Assembly (NCBI RefSeq): GCF_001411555.2
Contig: NC_049901.1
Coordinates: 7,698,681-7,762,680, forward strand
Direction of reading: 5' to 3'
DNA length: 64,000 nucleotides
Origin: Juglans regia
Taxonomy: Eukaryota; Streptophyta; Magnoliopsida; Fagales; Juglandaceae
The notes under the pieces were generated by a model, which had not been told where the DNA came from, made no database searches, and saw nothing but the letters and a program-made list of their open reading frames with translations. Shown piece by piece: positions 11,454 to 23,865 of this stretch. Within the stretch, counting starts at the first letter, position 1. Each line of letters opens with the position of its first letter. Position numbers and translations under genes: made by a program.

Positions 11454-14400
11454 ATGGCACAAGCTGAGGATATTGGAAGCAGAGGACCCAAGCAAACTCC
11501 CATGCAAAGGTGCAATTTTCCGAGAGATCTGTTGCAGAGATTTACATCTGGCATCCATTCTTCGCGAAAATTGGAAGAGCCAAGCGAAGATGCAGAGGAA
11601 ATTGAGCTAAGCCTCGGGCTCTCACTAAATGGTAGGTTCGGGGTAGACCCTTCAAGAGCTAACCAGCTAACGAGGTCGTCGTCGATACCGGACTTTTTGA
11701 ACCCGGGGAGAGATAAAGACGCGGCGTGTGTTGTGCCTATGGCTTGCGCCCCGCTCATCAGGACGTGTTCTTTGCCTACGGAGACACAGGAAGAATGGAG
11801 GAAGAGGAAAGAGTTGCAGACACTGAGAAGAATGGAGGCGAAACGGAAGCGGTCAGAGAAGCAGAGAACTTCGAAGGCGACGAAGGATCGGAGCCGGGAT
11901 TTTGGTGTGGAGGAGAGCGGCGAGGAGGATAAGAGGATGGAGAGTAGTGATGGGAATTATCAGAAAGAACAGTATATGAAGGCATTCAACGAGTTTTCGT
12001 GCTCGGTGGCGCTCCCTCTGGGAGTTTCTGTTGGTAGAGGAGGTTGTGGGGTTGTATTGAATGTTGGAAAGGGCGATGGGTTGGATTCTGGTGGTTCGGA
12101 GGAGGAGCCGCAACCACCATCATTAACACAGGGCTCAATCGGTTCCCAAGGGAGTGGGTCTTCAGGGATTTCAGAATCTGAAAGCCGACCGGCTCTAGGT
12201 AATTGCATTACCTTTCTCTGTTCATCACTGTAATCCTTTTATTACCTTTTTCCCTTGGATTATGGAACATCTTATGCTTAGTTGCGTGCCAAATGCCAAT
12301 GGATAAGATGCTGTTAGTTTTCTTGTTTGGAATTTGGAGGGAAGTGGCATGTTAATGCTTGCATCTGTTGATTCTATTTACTTTCTGCATTTTTTTCGTC
12401 TATTTCTTTATATTGGAAGCGATTAACAGGGATTTTGTGCAATGGGTTTCTATGTTTTTATTGAATTTAATTGCTGTGTCATGAAAATTTGTAATTGACT
12501 GGCTTTGACACATGTTAACCAAGAGGTAGCTGAGATCCAAATGCGTATATGAGGCAGAATGAAATGAGTTCCGAAAATGCTACATGGAACTTTTCTGTAC
12601 CTTAACCCTGTTGAGATAATGGAGTCTTATTATTTGTTGAGAAGTTCTGTTTGTTTTCCCTTCTCCTAGCGTGACTCATTGGAGTACTTCTTTGTCAATT
12701 ATAGCCTTTCCAAATGTGCTGTCATTCACTCATTATTCCTTTCACGTTACCTTTTCTTATTTGCAATTGCCTCTATCTATTTATGGGACGTTTCATGGAC
12801 ATGCCTTCATAAAATTATAATATTGATGCAAAATGCAATGTATAAAGTATTATGACAAAATAGGTTCCCTTTTGAGTTGAGAAGGATTAAATGCTGTCTT
12901 GTTAGGGTGATTTCCTTAGGGGCTGTGAGTTTTTTTCTTGCCTTTTTAATGAGATACTTGATTCTTTAGTTGGTGTGTTTGTCTTTGTGCCAATTCTACC
13001 ATCACATGGATTTTAATTGTGCAAGCTAATCTTAGATGCATCAAAGGTATTCTAGACTATCTTTGGCACGTGATGGTACTGGTCACAATGGTTCCTTAAT
13101 AGCCAAGACAGTCCTGCATCATGTGTATTAATTTTCACTGTAAAAAAAATTAAGGATGTTCTGTTTACTGTATAGTTTGGATATTTTCTACTTTCAAGAA
13201 TCTTGGAAGAGAGATCATGAAAAGCTAGATCCATTTCAAGTACATTGGAAGAGAAATCTCGCCATTGTGCTTTAATGCGATGCTAAATATTGCGAGAAGT
13301 CTATGATGAATTGTAGAACTTGGACACTCGTCACTTCAAGCCATAGATAATCCCTTGCTAAAAGAGAGATGGAGAAAATTATCATATTAGCTTACGGTAT
13401 TTGATATACTGCTTGGATTGACTTATCCATCAACTTTGAATTGATAGGCATGTCAAACCCCCCCCCACCCCCAACCGACCCCGACCTATATGAGATTGAA
13501 CTTGTGACCTCAGCCTCGAACCAATTGTTTAAGGTGTAGGAACCATTTAGTCCAAAAAGCCAGTTTGTGAGTGGTGCAGTTTCTCATCCAGGTTATAATT
13601 CAGTTTCTTATAGTTATTAGATTTTTCATTGCAACACATGAAGACTAGCCTCGTTTGTTTTCACAACTCCTCTTATCTAATCATTACAACTTTTTCAAAT
13701 TCCCACAAAATAAAATAAACAATTCAAATTTTTCAAATTCTGAAACAAAAATAATATTAAAAATATATTTTATTCAATTTTTAACTTTAATCTCATCTCA
13801 TCTACGAAAATAAACGAGACAGTGAGAAACAATTGTTTGAGGTTTGTTCGGCAGAATTTCAATCAACAATCATGTCTTGTTAATTGCCAAGCCACCAAAA
13901 ACCTTGTTAACCCACTTCATAATCTTTTGATCTTTCACCCCAAAATCTTAGAACTGTGATGGCATGCAGGCAGAGCCATTTGAGTCTGATCACCCTGATG
14001 ACATCCTAAAAGCTAAAGCAGCAGATGAGGCATTTAGTTTTGAATATTTCAGACTTGTAGTGGTGTTTGTTGGCAATGATGAGACCAAAATGATTTCTTT
14101 ACATGTTACGGACACTTGAATTTATTCATGCTGATGTCTTGCATTTCAATGCATAGTTAATGAGTGTTTCTCGAGGCATTCGTCTTTCCCTTTATTTGAA
14201 ATTTCTTGCCAGAATTATCATGCAATTTTAGGATAAACTCGGTAACCCTGTTATGCAGAAAGATCACAATGGTTTCCAAGCATTCTTGAGCTATGCTTTA
14301 ATTCTTTCATCTTCCCCACTCATGCTTTACTTGTTTCAGGTTATGCAGCTGGAATGAATAAAAGCATGGAAGCGAGAAGTCCCAACAGTTTGCAGTCTTC

Positions 14401-14764
14401 ACCGGAAAGTGGGCAGAAACTGCCTGTCTACACTGGAAGGACAATCACCGAAAAATCAACCCAATTTTCTGCAGTTGTGACAGAAAATGAATCTAATAAA
14501 GCTAACGACGCAGACAAGGGAGCTAAGGAGATTGTGAGGAATGTATTGGAAGGTATGCCCAGTGTGTCCACCAAAGGTGACGGCCCAAATGGAAAAAGGA
14601 TAGAAGGTTTTCTATACAGATATAGGAAAGGTGAGGAAGTGAGGATAGTGTGTGTTTGTCATGGCAGCTTTCTTTCTCCAGCCGAGTTTGTCAAGCATGC
14701 TGGTGGTGGTGACGTGGCACAACCCCTAAAGCATATAGTAGTTAACCCTACTTCCTTGTTTTGA
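11454..14764 (+). CDS. AFP: AFP/Ninja-family transcriptional co-repressor adaptor
   Basis: Nuclear adaptor that binds ABI5-type bZIP or JAZ proteins and recruits TOPLESS, damping ABA or jasmonate responses. Two coding exons, 11454-12198 and 14340-14764, joined in phase 1 (Leu-Gly), give 389 aa. Residues 50-58 are the EAR motif IELSLGLSL. Residues 106-137 form the basic Ninja B region ([20 protein letters not shown]). A Ser-rich stretch ([16 protein letters not shown]) precedes the intron. The C-terminus holds the conserved binding domain ([20 protein letters not shown], then [16 protein letters not shown]). The leader before the ATG is long and pyrimidine rich. It is convergent with the receptor-kinase gene downstream. 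Which AFP paralogue this is cannot be decided by eye. Confidence 0.93.
13445..13570 (-). repeat. Possible SINE-like relic with a tRNA-like B box
   Basis: Read on the minus strand, GGTTCCTACACC is followed by TTGGTTCGAGGCTGAGGTCA and CAAGTTCAATCTCATATAGG, which resembles a degraded pol III B box (GTTCAATC) in a tRNA-derived SINE, then a GGGGTGGGGG run. No target-site duplication was found by eye, so the call is weak. Confidence 0.3.
13651..13818. mobile_element. MITE-like element, family A, inside the AFP intron
   Basis: Left end CTCGTTTGTTTTCACAACTC and right end CTACGAAAATAAACGAG are inverted (CTCGTTT / AAACGAG). The interior matches family A (ATCATTACAACTTTTTCAAA, AAACAATTCAAATTTTTCAA, TTAACTTTAATCTCATCTCA). 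Confidence 0.65.
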
Positions 14765-15581
14765 TGGATTGGTCCATGACACGGCGGGAGAAATTCAAAA
14801 TTAAATTCTCTCCTTCATGGTTTTAATGTTTAATTTTCTCGTCTTTAAGAGACTCGGCACATGTATTGTATTCGGTACCAGAAGCAGAGACCATTCAAAA
14901 CGTAAAAAATGGTCAGGTCTGATTTTAATATTTTGTTTTGATAGTAATGATCTCGTTTTTTCTTTATATCTTCCATGTTTGATATGAGTATGAAGGTCCA
15001 ACAATCATTTGCCCCGATCGACCCTTGCTTGCTTATCTGTGTACGTATGACATGTGCAATGCAGTGGACGCAGGGTGGTGCCAGAAAGTTGCATGGCTTC
15101 AGAAGCGGAGTTTTTGAGATATTGTTAATGATTGGAACTTGGAATCCCTTCCCGAACTCAGGGTGGTGCCCTCATCCCCTTGAATCAGGATATCATTTTC
15201 TTTCATTACTTGCACGTATCTGATTTGCAAGCAGAAGCTTCACGGACCATTCAAGGATGGGAAAAAACTTCCCAAGGAAATCTCTCTATTCTATCGTTTT
15301 ATTAAACAACAAATTAAACTGAAGTACAAGTATGTAAAGTGGAAAATAAAATATCTGCATTCTTCTGCAGAATCATCATCGGCCAGCCCCCTAATCAGGG
15401 AAATAACTAGAAAATAAAATGGGGGCAAAACTATATTACAATTTACAAGTAGATTTGACTACAATTTAGAACTCAAGCTAAGGGCAGTCCACAGAGGACT
15501 GAGTGCACAAGCACAAATTACGATGGCACTTACCTTCTAAAATTTGCTATGTTAATTTAATGAAAAGTCTTGCCAAGTCAC
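14765..15581. other. Convergent intergenic region (3' UTRs)
   Basis: Lies between the stops of the AFP-type gene (plus) and the receptor kinase (minus). It presumably holds both 3' untranslated regions. A short direct repeat, CAGGGTGGTGCC (15070s) and CAGGGTGGTGCCC (15160s), is visible. No other gene or clear transposon is seen. Confidence 0.6.
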
Positions 15582-18500
15582 CTAGCATGATGGGGGTTGA
15601 AGTTGCTTCAACCGTCGTACAACTTGCTTCATTGTCGGCCTGGTAGAGAGAGAGTCGACCGTGCACACGACTGCCAAGTGTAAAACTTCTACTAAATCAT
15701 CATGGGGACCTGCATCCCATAGCCCTGCAGTAAAGAACTCCTTTGCACGGCCCTGTCGCAGGAGCATACACCCCCAAGCAACAATGTTGAATCCATTCCC
15801 ATATGAAGAGAATGAAGGATCCAGAGCTTTCTTATCTGAAAGTAGCTCGAGAAGCACCACACCATAACTGTACACATCAGCCTTGTCAGAAACACGGCAA
15901 GTCATTGCATATTCTGGTGCAACATATCCAAAAGTTCCAGCCACACCAGTCGTGGCATGGGTTTCTGAAGTGCCTAAAAGTCGAGCCAACCCAAAGTCTG
16001 ACAGGTAAGCATTGAAATCATCATCCAACAAAATATTGCTAGGCTTGACATCGCGATGAAGGACACGTGGTACACACTGGTCATGTAAGTATGCAAGTGC
16101 ACGGGCTATATCCAATGCAATCTTGTGAAGTATCTTCCAATCCACTGCTCTTGTGGACCTTTCCTGGATAAACTTTTCCAGATTACCACCCGGTAAATAA
16201 TTATAAATAAGGAACATCTCTGTTTCACTGGCATGGAATCCAATCAAAGTAACTAGATTTTGATGGCGGAGCCTTCCGAGAGTTTTAATTTCTGCATGGA
16301 ACTGTTGAACCCCTTGGAACCGTCCAACTGCAAGCCGTTTTATCGCCACCAGTACTCCAGGAGAGATCTCTGCCTTATAGGTTGCCCCAAAACCTCCATT
16401 CCCAATGCAGTTGCTTGCATTGAAATTTCCTGTGGCACGCACAACATTTTCAAAGGTTAACTGAACCCCAATGTCTGTAAATACAGTTACTTCCTTTCTG
16501 ATAGATCCAATAACTTTGGACCTTGGGTTCCACTTTCGGGTATAGAAGAATAGTAAAATCAGAGCAAGAAGAACTGAAACAATAGCTGATGCAGATGTTA
16601 TGGATGCTATTTCAATTGAATTTAAACCACTATTCCGAGTTCCTTGGGATGGAACTCCGGGTGGTGAAGCAACCGTATAAGATCCTGGATAGCTGTCGCT
16701 TCCTTGCAGATCCGAAGATGGGACCGTCAGAGAAAACATACGGCAAGGCCATAGATCTGGATTACCAATAACACTACTGCATTTCATTAGGCTATTATTC
16801 ACTGGCAGTGGCCCAGACAAATGATTGAATGAAACATTGAAAGCTGAGAGTGTGGTTACATTGGCCAAACCAGCAGGAATCTGTCCAGACAGATTATTGT
16901 TGTTAAGCAGAAGAACAGTCAGGTGCTTCAAGTTTACAAGATCTTTTGGTATTTCCCCAGTGAGAGAGTTTGAAGAAAGGTCCAGCTCTTCCAAATGTTG
17001 CAACTGCCCTAAGCTGGAAGGAATGAAACCGGTCATGTTATTGCCAGCCAAATAGAGATACTTCAGGTCCCTTATCTGACTAAGACTGGTTGGAATTTGA
17101 CCTTGAAGTCGGTTCCAACTCAAATTAAGGGCAACTAGAGACACCGACTCCCCAAAACTGGGGGCAACAGGTCCAGCAATCTGATTCACAGATGCATCAA
17201 AAAGTTTAAGAGATTTGCACATTGTACCGAATTCAGCTGGAATCGGACCAGATATCTTGTTGTTGCTAACATTTACAATCAGTGTACTCAACCCTCCACA
17301 CATCTCAAACAAGTTGCCAAGAAATGGTCCAGTGAGCCTGTTTTCTCCAGCAAAAAATGTGTAAGCAGTCTCCTTTCCTAATCTTTCAGGTGAAATTGAC
17401 AACTGGACGGCGCCAGTAAAGTTATTGTGCCTGAAATTGTGGAAAACGGCAAGAGCACTGTCTACTCCAAGTGATTGAGAAGGAATTTCAACTTGGGCTT
17501 TAGAAGAGAAAAATGATAGATAAAGTGAGGACTGGCCACCTTCAGGTTCAGAAGGACTTCCATTGAAGGAAGGGACAGGAGGGCAACTGCTGCCAAGAAA
17601 TTTAGGAATTGTGCCTGACAAGGAATTCCCACTGACATCAAACACGGTCATACAAGGAACTGGAAGCCCCTCAACCAGCCCCCCAGTAAGCCTGTTTGAG
17701 CTTATGTTGAGAAAATGAAGCTTTTTGCAGTGACTAAACCCGTCGGGAACTCCCCCAATGAAAAAATTGTGAGCCAAGTTGATCATCTCCAAGTTCTCAC
17801 AAGCACCCCAACTGCTTGGGAACGTGCCCTCAAGAGTTGCCCTTGGTGCCCACAATATTCTCAGCTTAGGAAGCATTGTGATTTCCCTGGGAATCCCCCC
17901 TTGAAAATAATTAAAATCATCATTCATCAAACCAGATTGATCTGAAAAAGAACCCCCTTTTGCATTATTAACTTCTGGAAGGGGTTCAAACAGATTCGAT
18001 AGCACAAGGATAGACAATTCGGAACAATTGCCAAGCTCGGAGGGTATTGGACCGCTTAAACTATTCCTAGAAACATCTAACACTTGAAGCTTGCGAAGTC
18101 GACCCAACTCAGCCGGAATAACTTCTTCTAACATGTTTGTATAAAGCAAAAGAGACTGCAACTGACCGCAATTCCCTAAACTCCTTGGAATCCCACCGAC
18201 CAAGAAATTACCCGACAAGTCCAGTTGCTCAAGCTTCCCGCAACTGTCTCCAATCTCACTAGGAACTTCCCCAGTAAGCCGATTAAACGACAAATAAACT
18301 GCCCTCAACCGACCAACGAAACCAGGAACTGTCCCGTTCACATCGTTCCCTGCTAAATTCAAGATCTCTAAGGTTACACAATTCAAAAGCGAGCTGGGTA
18401 TCTCCCCCATAATCCTATTAAACCCCAGATTAAGAACCCGCAAATTCCTCAACCCCGCGAACTGTACCGGGATGGGCCCAGTTACCGAATTTTCCTCCAG

Positions 18501-19028
18501 ATCAAGAACCTCAAGCTTCTCCATACCCCAAATTTCGCCAGGAATTTCACCATCAAAACCATTAAAGGGAAGTGATAAAATCCTAAGCTCACTGAGCTTA
18601 GCAATCGCAGGCAACAATTTCCCGACCAACTTTCCTCTACTGTTCAAACAGTTCGTTCTAATCCCAAACCCATAAAAAAGCGGAAATTGAGCTAAATCGG
18701 AACACGAATTACCTTGGCGGCCATTTCCGGAAATGTTAAGCGAAACTACGCGTGAATTCGAGTCGCAAGAGACGCCGAACCACGAGCAGTGCTCAGAACT
18801 GTCGGAGACCCATTTCGAGAGCAAGCCAGAGGGGTCTGAGACAGAGTTCTTGAACTGGAGGAGCACCGATTTGTCTGAATCGGCGAGAACGACACCGCTT
18901 AGGCAAAGTGAGAAGGTCCATAGCAGAAAGAAGAGCTTCAGTATGAGTACGGAGGACAAGGGCTTGTGAAAAGACTGCCATTTGATCACTGAGGAAGAAG
19001 AAGAAGAAGAAGCAGAAGAGGAGCCCAT
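15582..19028 (-). CDS. RPK2: RPK2-type LRR receptor-like serine/threonine kinase
   Basis: Plasma-membrane receptor kinase of the RPK2/TOAD2 type, which in Arabidopsis acts in meristem (CLE), anther and embryo patterning. It is a single uninterrupted exon. I take the start at 19028 (MGSSSASS..., 1148 aa, close to the Arabidopsis length); an in-frame ATG at 19091 would add 21 residues. Numbered from 19091: hydrophobic signal 44-70, LRRNT with [15 protein letters not shown] about 80-120, an LRR ectodomain 160-770 with an island at about 500-552, and a TM helix 828-850. The kinase starts near 883, with Gly loop [17 protein letters not shown] lysine, [11 protein letters not shown] (SDFGLARL) and APE (YVAPEYA). 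All catalytic residues are present, so it is an RD-type active kinase. Confidence 0.96.
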   Translation of the reverse strand: MGSSSASSSSSSSVIKWQSFHKPLSSVLILKLFFLLWTFSLCLSGVVLADSDKSVLLQFKNSVSDPSGLLSKWVSDSSEHCSWFGVSCDSNSRVVSLNISGNGRQGNSCSDLAQFPLFYGFGIRTNCLNSRGKLVGKLLPAIAKLSELRILSLPFNGFDGEIPGEIWGMEKLEVLDLEENSVTGPIPVQFAGLRNLRVLNLGFNRIMGEIPSSLLNCVTLEILNLAGNDVNGTVPGFVGRLRAVYLSFNRLTGEVPSEIGDSCGKLEQLDLSGNFLVGGIPRSLGNCGQLQSLLLYTNMLEEVIPAELGRLRKLQVLDVSRNSLSGPIPSELGNCSELSILVLSNLFEPLPEVNNAKGGSFSDQSGLMNDDFNYFQGGIPREITMLPKLRILWAPRATLEGTFPSSWGACENLEMINLAHNFFIGGVPDGFSHCKKLHFLNISSNRLTGGLVEGLPVPCMTVFDVSGNSLSGTIPKFLGSSCPPVPSFNGSPSEPEGGQSSLYLSFFSSKAQVEIPSQSLGVDSALAVFHNFRHNNFTGAVQLSISPERLGKETAYTFFAGENRLTGPFLGNLFEMCGGLSTLIVNVSNNKISGPIPAEFGTMCKSLKLFDASVNQIAGPVAPSFGESVSLVALNLSWNRLQGQIPTSLSQIRDLKYLYLAGNNMTGFIPSSLGQLQHLEELDLSSNSLTGEIPKDLVNLKHLTVLLLNNNNLSGQIPAGLANVTTLSAFNVSFNHLSGPLPVNNSLMKCSSVIGNPDLWPCRMFSLTVPSSDLQGSDSYPGSYTVASPPGVPSQGTRNSGLNSIEIASITSASAIVSVLLALILLFFYTRKWNPRSKVIGSIRKEVTVFTDIGVQLTFENVVRATGNFNASNCIGNGGFGATYKAEISPGVLVAIKRLAVGRFQGVQQFHAEIKTLGRLRHQNLVTLIGFHASETEMFLIYNYLPGGNLEKFIQERSTRAVDWKILHKIALDIARALAYLHDQCVPRVLHRDVKPSNILLDDDFNAYLSDFGLARLLGTSETHATTGVAGTFGYVAPEYAMTCRVSDKADVYSYGVVLLELLSDKKALDPSFSSYGNGFNIVAWGCMLLRQGRAKEFFTAGLWDAGPHDDLVEVLHLAVVCTVDSLSTRPTMKQVVRRLKQLQPPSC

Positions 19029-19123
19029 TTCTGAACACCTAAAAGGGTCTCCAAAACCCGAAGGGTTGAACCCTGAAGCCTTCCCTTTCAATTGCAGAGA
19101 AAGATTACGGTATTTTTTCCAGG

Positions 19124-19140
19124 AAAACCCTAACCCTAAC
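19124..19140 (-). promoter_or_regulatory. Telo-box pair in the RPK2 leader
   Basis: AAAACCCTAACCCTAAC contains two overlapping plant telo-box units (AAACCCTAA). Telo-boxes near plant transcription starts bind TRB-type factors and are found in growth-related and Polycomb-regulated genes. Here the site is 96 bp upstream of the chosen start and next to a purine-rich tract at 19162-19194 (GAGAGGGGG, GAGAGAGAGAG). Functional relevance is inferred. Confidence 0.45.
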
Positions 19141-19590
19141 TTTGGAGCTCGGGGGCCTAGGAGGGAGAGGGGGGGAGGGGAGAGAGAGAGACTTGGAAGG
19201 AGACAGAGTGAAGAGAGAGAAGGTTCAACTTTGTTCTTTTGAGGAAACGCGTTTTTCTTTCATTTCTTTTTCCTTTTTGTTTTATTTTAATATTTTCTTT
19301 CTCAAATGTTTTATTGGTTTAAAAGGGGGTTTTGGAGTTTTCTTTTTCTTTTTCTTTTTCAAAATTGGGGGTTATGTGTTTTTTTTTTTGGTTTTTGGGT
19401 GGGTGATGTGGGGTCCGGTGGACACAACCCCGGGTGGCCTCAAGAAGTGGGCTCCACTGCCGGTCAATGAAAGCATCAGCCTCGTCAATTTTTTGGTGGT
19501 TAAGGCTTGGATTAATGGGCTAAGGGCATCTTTATGGATTAGTCAAAGTTGAAGGAATGTGATAGAAATTTGATTTTTGGTTATGAAAAA

Positions 19591-19760
19591 TGATGGTTGC
19601 AATTAAGAAAATATAAGTATCGTGTAATTATTTTTTAAAATATAAATAGATATAAAATTTATATAAAAATTAATTTTTTAATAATAGATGTTATTATTTT
19701 TTTAAAATAATTATATAATATTTATATATTTTACGATTGTATGTAACGTTATTTTTTAAT
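19591..19760. mobile_element. MITE-like element, family B (diverged)
   Basis: Family-B layout: TATAAGTATCGTGTAATTATT, AAATTAATTTTTTAATAATAG, then TAATTATATAATATTTATAT and CGATTGTATGTAACGTTA. Recognised by alignment by eye with the copies at 6190 and 28154. Confidence 0.55.
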
Positions 19761-20190
19761 TATTTCATTTATATAAGTCATCACATTGTAATAACTGTTT
19801 TTTTATTATATAATAATAAAATAATATAAAATAAATTTAATTTTAACTATTTATATTAAATTTTCACATTAAATTATGCATTTATTTATTATATAATAAT
19901 AAATAATTAATAATTAAAAAAATATTATTTAATCATATTTTTACCTCTTATATGTTAATTAGTAATCATATTCTAATTAAATTATAGATTAAGAAATTAT
20001 ATATTTTTTAATTGTCATTGAATTTTACTATTCATAAGTCTTATACACCATGCATCATTTTTTTTTAAATAATTAAATTCTTCTATTTATTATTCATATA
20101 TCACATATTTAGTAAGTGAAAAAAATTAAAAAAAAATTAAAAAAATGGTGCATAGTGTGTGAAGTTTATGAATAAAATTTTAGAGGTTTT

Positions 20191-20347
20191 GTTTGGTTCA
20201 TAAATCTATCTCAACTCATCATTATAATTTTTTTAAATTTTAACATAGAGTATAATAAATAATTCAATTTTTTCAAATTTTAAAATAATGATAATATTTT
20301 ATTATTTCAATTTAATTCATTTTAACTCAATTTAACATCTAAATACA
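20191..20347. mobile_element. MITE-like element, family A (short form)
   Basis: Starts GTTTGGTTCATAAATCTATC with ATCTCAACTCATCATTATAA and the family core AATAAATAATTCAATTTTTT. The right end AACTCAATTTAACATCTAAA is decayed. Non-coding. Confidence 0.55.
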
Positions 20348-20658
20348 ATTTTAACTTTTATCTAATTCTAATTCATTGGGAATGTTAAAAAAAAAAAAAA
20401 TTCTTTAAAGTTTAACACGTGGCTACACGTAAAGGATCCCACGTGGGATGCTCTTCCAGAAGGTGAAGAAGGACCCCACAGACTTTTTGATATTATTGTC
20501 CCTTTGTTCATGCGATCCAGATAAGCCAGGACCCCCCCCTAAAAATTGGGCCCCACTGTCCTTGAATAGAATTGATGGGAGTCTCAACATAAAAGATTAG
20601 GTTCACTATTGCTGCCCTAAATTAATTTGAAGACAACGACATTAGAAAATGTTACCAC

Positions 20659-20738
<80 letters not shown>
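20659..20738. repeat. (AAT)n microsatellite, about 27 units
   Basis: Uninterrupted AAT/TAA trinucleotide run of roughly 80 bp, the longest perfect microsatellite in the window. Confidence 0.95.
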
Positions 20739-20739
<1 letters not shown>

Positions 20740-22653
20740 GACATATTTTTTCCTAAACTTATTTTCTCAATTAAGAAAATAAAAATTTAGAATAAATAAT
20801 AATAATAATGTGATTTTTACTTATTAATTTCTCACTTATTTATGGGGTTCGATTCTCTTTTACTTGCTGAGTTGCAATGAAACGTCGATGAGTTTAAGGA
20901 CTATGTGACAGAGAATGCAATTAGTGATCATGTAGTTTTGAACGACCCAAATACATCCATCAATAAATGGAAAATGTTAGGTCCCCCAAGTGTACCGTTA
21001 CTGCATTTTTTTTAATAATTAAAAAAGTTAATACGAATTTTTATATCTTTTTAAATTTAAAAAAATAATAAAAGAAATTGACAGTATTGTTCAGCAGTAA
21101 CAAATGAACAGCACGGTAGCACAATCCTCAATAAATTCCATTATATTGTAATTATATCATAAATTATCTTAGGGGCCGATTGTTATATGATTATTAATAA
21201 TAATATGATTATTTCTATTATAGTTGCAAAGTTTTTATAGGGTTATAGAGACACATATTTCTCTCTGCCTAATAGGAGGAGTGACGTAGGTTCTTATAAA
21301 GATGAAGATGAGTTTATTCTTAAGTTGTGTAGGTTTTCTCAACACGCCTCCTAATGTGGGCCGGTATGTTCTATACTATCATCGTGAATAGATCGTAGAA
21401 GTCCATCATTGATTATAAGTTAATATGCTCTGATATCATATAGAGACTCATTTCTTTTTATAAAAAATCTAATTAGAGAAGTGGAGTAACGTCTTATAAA
21501 AATAAGGATGAATTTATTTTTATAAACCGTGTGAGATGCGGACTTCTCAACAAGGGTGACATAAAACGCTGTAAAGTAAATGGCCACATGTTACCGGCAT
21601 TTACATGGGGACGCTTTGTAGCAGAGTCATGCAGCATCACAATACCAAAAGGCCGAAACTCTTTGGGACAATCTCAAGGTTGTCGATTTTAGAAATACAC
21701 GAGTACTTAGGTTTCATGATATGGTTGGACTAAATTCTTTTCTGTCCCAAGTTTAGAACCAAGTTTGGATAATTAATCAAGTCAAGTTTCTAGTGTACGT
21801 TATCAAAAGAATCGTAAAAAAAATAATATATACAGAAAGAGCTATCTAGCTAGGCATACCATTTCCTAAAACCCTTAGTACCAAATGATAGAATTATATA
21901 TGCATATATATATATATGTGTATGAAACGTACCGAACAATAATATAATTAAGGGTCTTATCTCATCTCTTATCGTCTCATCTTATCTATCAATTCAAATG
22001 GGACTTTAGATTATGGCTAGCCATTCTAGAGACCTAAGTACTACAAAAAATAAGCTAACTAAAGAATCAGCATATAAGCAGATTATATATAGTTCCTTCA
22101 AGCCAAGAGACGAAGCAAATTAATTACAAGAACAGAAAAGATGGATTAGAAATTAATCATGTTTCATGATTAAACATGTATAGAAGACAGTACACGTACG
22201 TACTAATTAAGAATAACATGAGACAAAAGACAGGCCGGCTGAAAGCTGATCAACACGATATGATTATAAATATCGGTTAATTACAAACATTCCAAGCAAA
22301 GATGAAATTAACCATCTTATATATAGATGTATATACATAAATCTTTGATGATCATCATCATCATAGATAGCTCCTCTTCCCCATCACTTATTTTCATCAC
22401 TAAAAAAGTGAAAACCAATTGCTCCCACAAACATAATTAAAAAGAATCCTTAACTAAATGAAGTACTTATGATTTTTTTTTTTTTTTTTTTTTTCCGGAT
22501 GTCGTGCATAATGATTGAAATGATCATGTCCATGATCTGTGTGGATAAGAGGCCAGGTTAATGGAGATCAGACTAGTTTGGCAGGAATTCTGGGAAAGTC
22601 ATTTAGCCATCCTTACGGAATAATTAATGGAAAATTAGATCTGTTTCATTGTT

Positions 22654-22950
22654 TCAACATGCCCAATATCGAGAGCGAAAACTGAAGCAACAAAACATAT
22701 TGTTCCAACCACGCTTTGAAGTCATGATTTGTGGGTTTTGGGGTGGTAATTGCTGCTGCAGGTGCTGCTTTTCCATGTCCAATGTTGCAGGGCTACTCAA
22801 TCCACTATGATCACCTGCCAAACTGGCATGCATGCATGGCCGGCCGGAAACAATCAATTAAATGCATGTCAAGTACAACGCTAGCTAGCTCATGATCTGG
22901 GTGCAATATAATTTGCATATATATACTTGATCGAACAACAAACACGACAA

Positions 22951-22986
<36 letters not shown>

Positions 22987-23865
22987 TTCCATTTAATAAA
23001 GTTAGCTAATTTGATAACAGATTATTTGATCATTTTCATATGCATGTGTACGTGTGTGTGTATATATATATAGCAAAAATTATATTGAAAAGATTGCTTA
23101 CAGTGGGAAATTAAAGGAGTGGGCGCTGTGATTGCTCTCATCAGAACGGTAAGAGGTAGAATTATAGTTACGGGCGCCGACGTCCTTAGGACTCGTTTTT
23201 TCCTTATTATTATTTGGAGAACTGCCCCACCAAGCTCCATTCCCGGATTGATCTGATCCTTCTATTACTTCAGCGTCCTTTTCCGCATTAGCAGTCTCGC
23301 TTTTATGATCCTCTCCTGTTTCAGAAACACTGGGAAGAGTTGTCGGAAGACCGGTTAACTCATCCGTCCTCGGCAACTCTCCAGATCTATTTAACATGAT
23401 AAAATGTTCTCTCGAGAAGCTGCTGTTTCCAATGTGAATACTGAACAATGATTCATTCGAAGCGGTACTCCAATCCATAGCTGTCGTTGGTTTAGAAGTA
23501 CTGAATATTGACGACGGAATTCGATTCGGATCATAGCCCGCGGCTCGCCCGGGCATCACCTGAATTGGAGCAGATTGTGGGGAATATCCACTTTGGTTGC
23601 TCCCAACAGGAGGAGAAGGAGAAGAATGATCTGCAGATGATGTTGCTTCTTGCATCTCAAGGGTAGACTTTTTAGATTCTTGAGAAGAGAGGCTGTCGAG
23701 GACATTCTCAATAGCATCAAGATCCAGTGAAGAACCAGACGATGGAGTAGAGCCTGAACGTTGGTGATGAATAGAGGGATCAATTGTCGGAGGGACATCA
23801 AAATGCACCCTCAGATTCTTGCTAGTACTTTCTCCTCTCTTTTGTTCATGATCCATGACATCCAT
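22654..23865 (-). CDS. Plant protein of unknown function, Ser-rich, two exons
   Basis: Exons 23102-23865 and 22654-22822 join in phase 2 (intron GTAAGC ... GCCAG) to give 310 aa. The acceptor must be CCAG before 22822, since the nearer CAG four codons inside would give an immediate stop. The protein is low in structure and rich in Ser, Asn and Pro. Recognisable blocks are FDVPPTIDPSIHHQRSGSTP, LDLDAIENVLDSLSS, YDPNRIPSSIFSTSKP, LFSIHIGNSSFSREH and a basic, Cys-containing end (NNMFCCFSFRSRYWAC). No TM segment or catalytic motif is seen. It looks like a conserved plant-specific family, but I cannot name it. The start could be M1 (23865) or M4 (23856). Confidence 0.75.

Larger units (their letters stand above)
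12199..14339 (+). other. Single intron of the AFP-type gene
   Basis: A 2.14 kb GT-AG intron (GTAATT ... TTGTTTCAG). It carries one family-A MITE (13651-13818) and a possible tRNA-like repeat (13445-13570). I see no additional exon that keeps the phase and matches the protein family. Confidence 0.8.
19250..22653. other. Intergenic region: RPK2 promoter and AT-rich relics
   Basis: Contains the presumed RPK2 promoter side, a family-B MITE (19591), a family-A MITE (20191), an (AAT)n run (20659-20738) and very AT-rich DNA. Around 21180-21560 there is low-copy sequence with partial repeats (GAGTTTATTCTTA, TTCTCAACA-type motifs), perhaps an old retroelement piece, not assignable. No supported gene. 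Confidence 0.55.

Noticed and set aside
11726..12113. Frames on both strands within AFP exon 1
   Set aside because: Shadows of the real reading frame.
15661..18969. Several plus-strand frames opposite RPK2
   Set aside because: Antisense shadows of a long intact coding exon with all kinase and LRR motifs on the minus strand.
19142..19552. 136-codon plus-strand frame
   Set aside because: GA-rich leader and poly-T stretch read through by chance; Phe and Gly runs only.
21180..21560. Possible LTR retrotransposon fragment
   Set aside because: Some repeated motifs but no visible terminal repeats, primer-binding site or coding trace.
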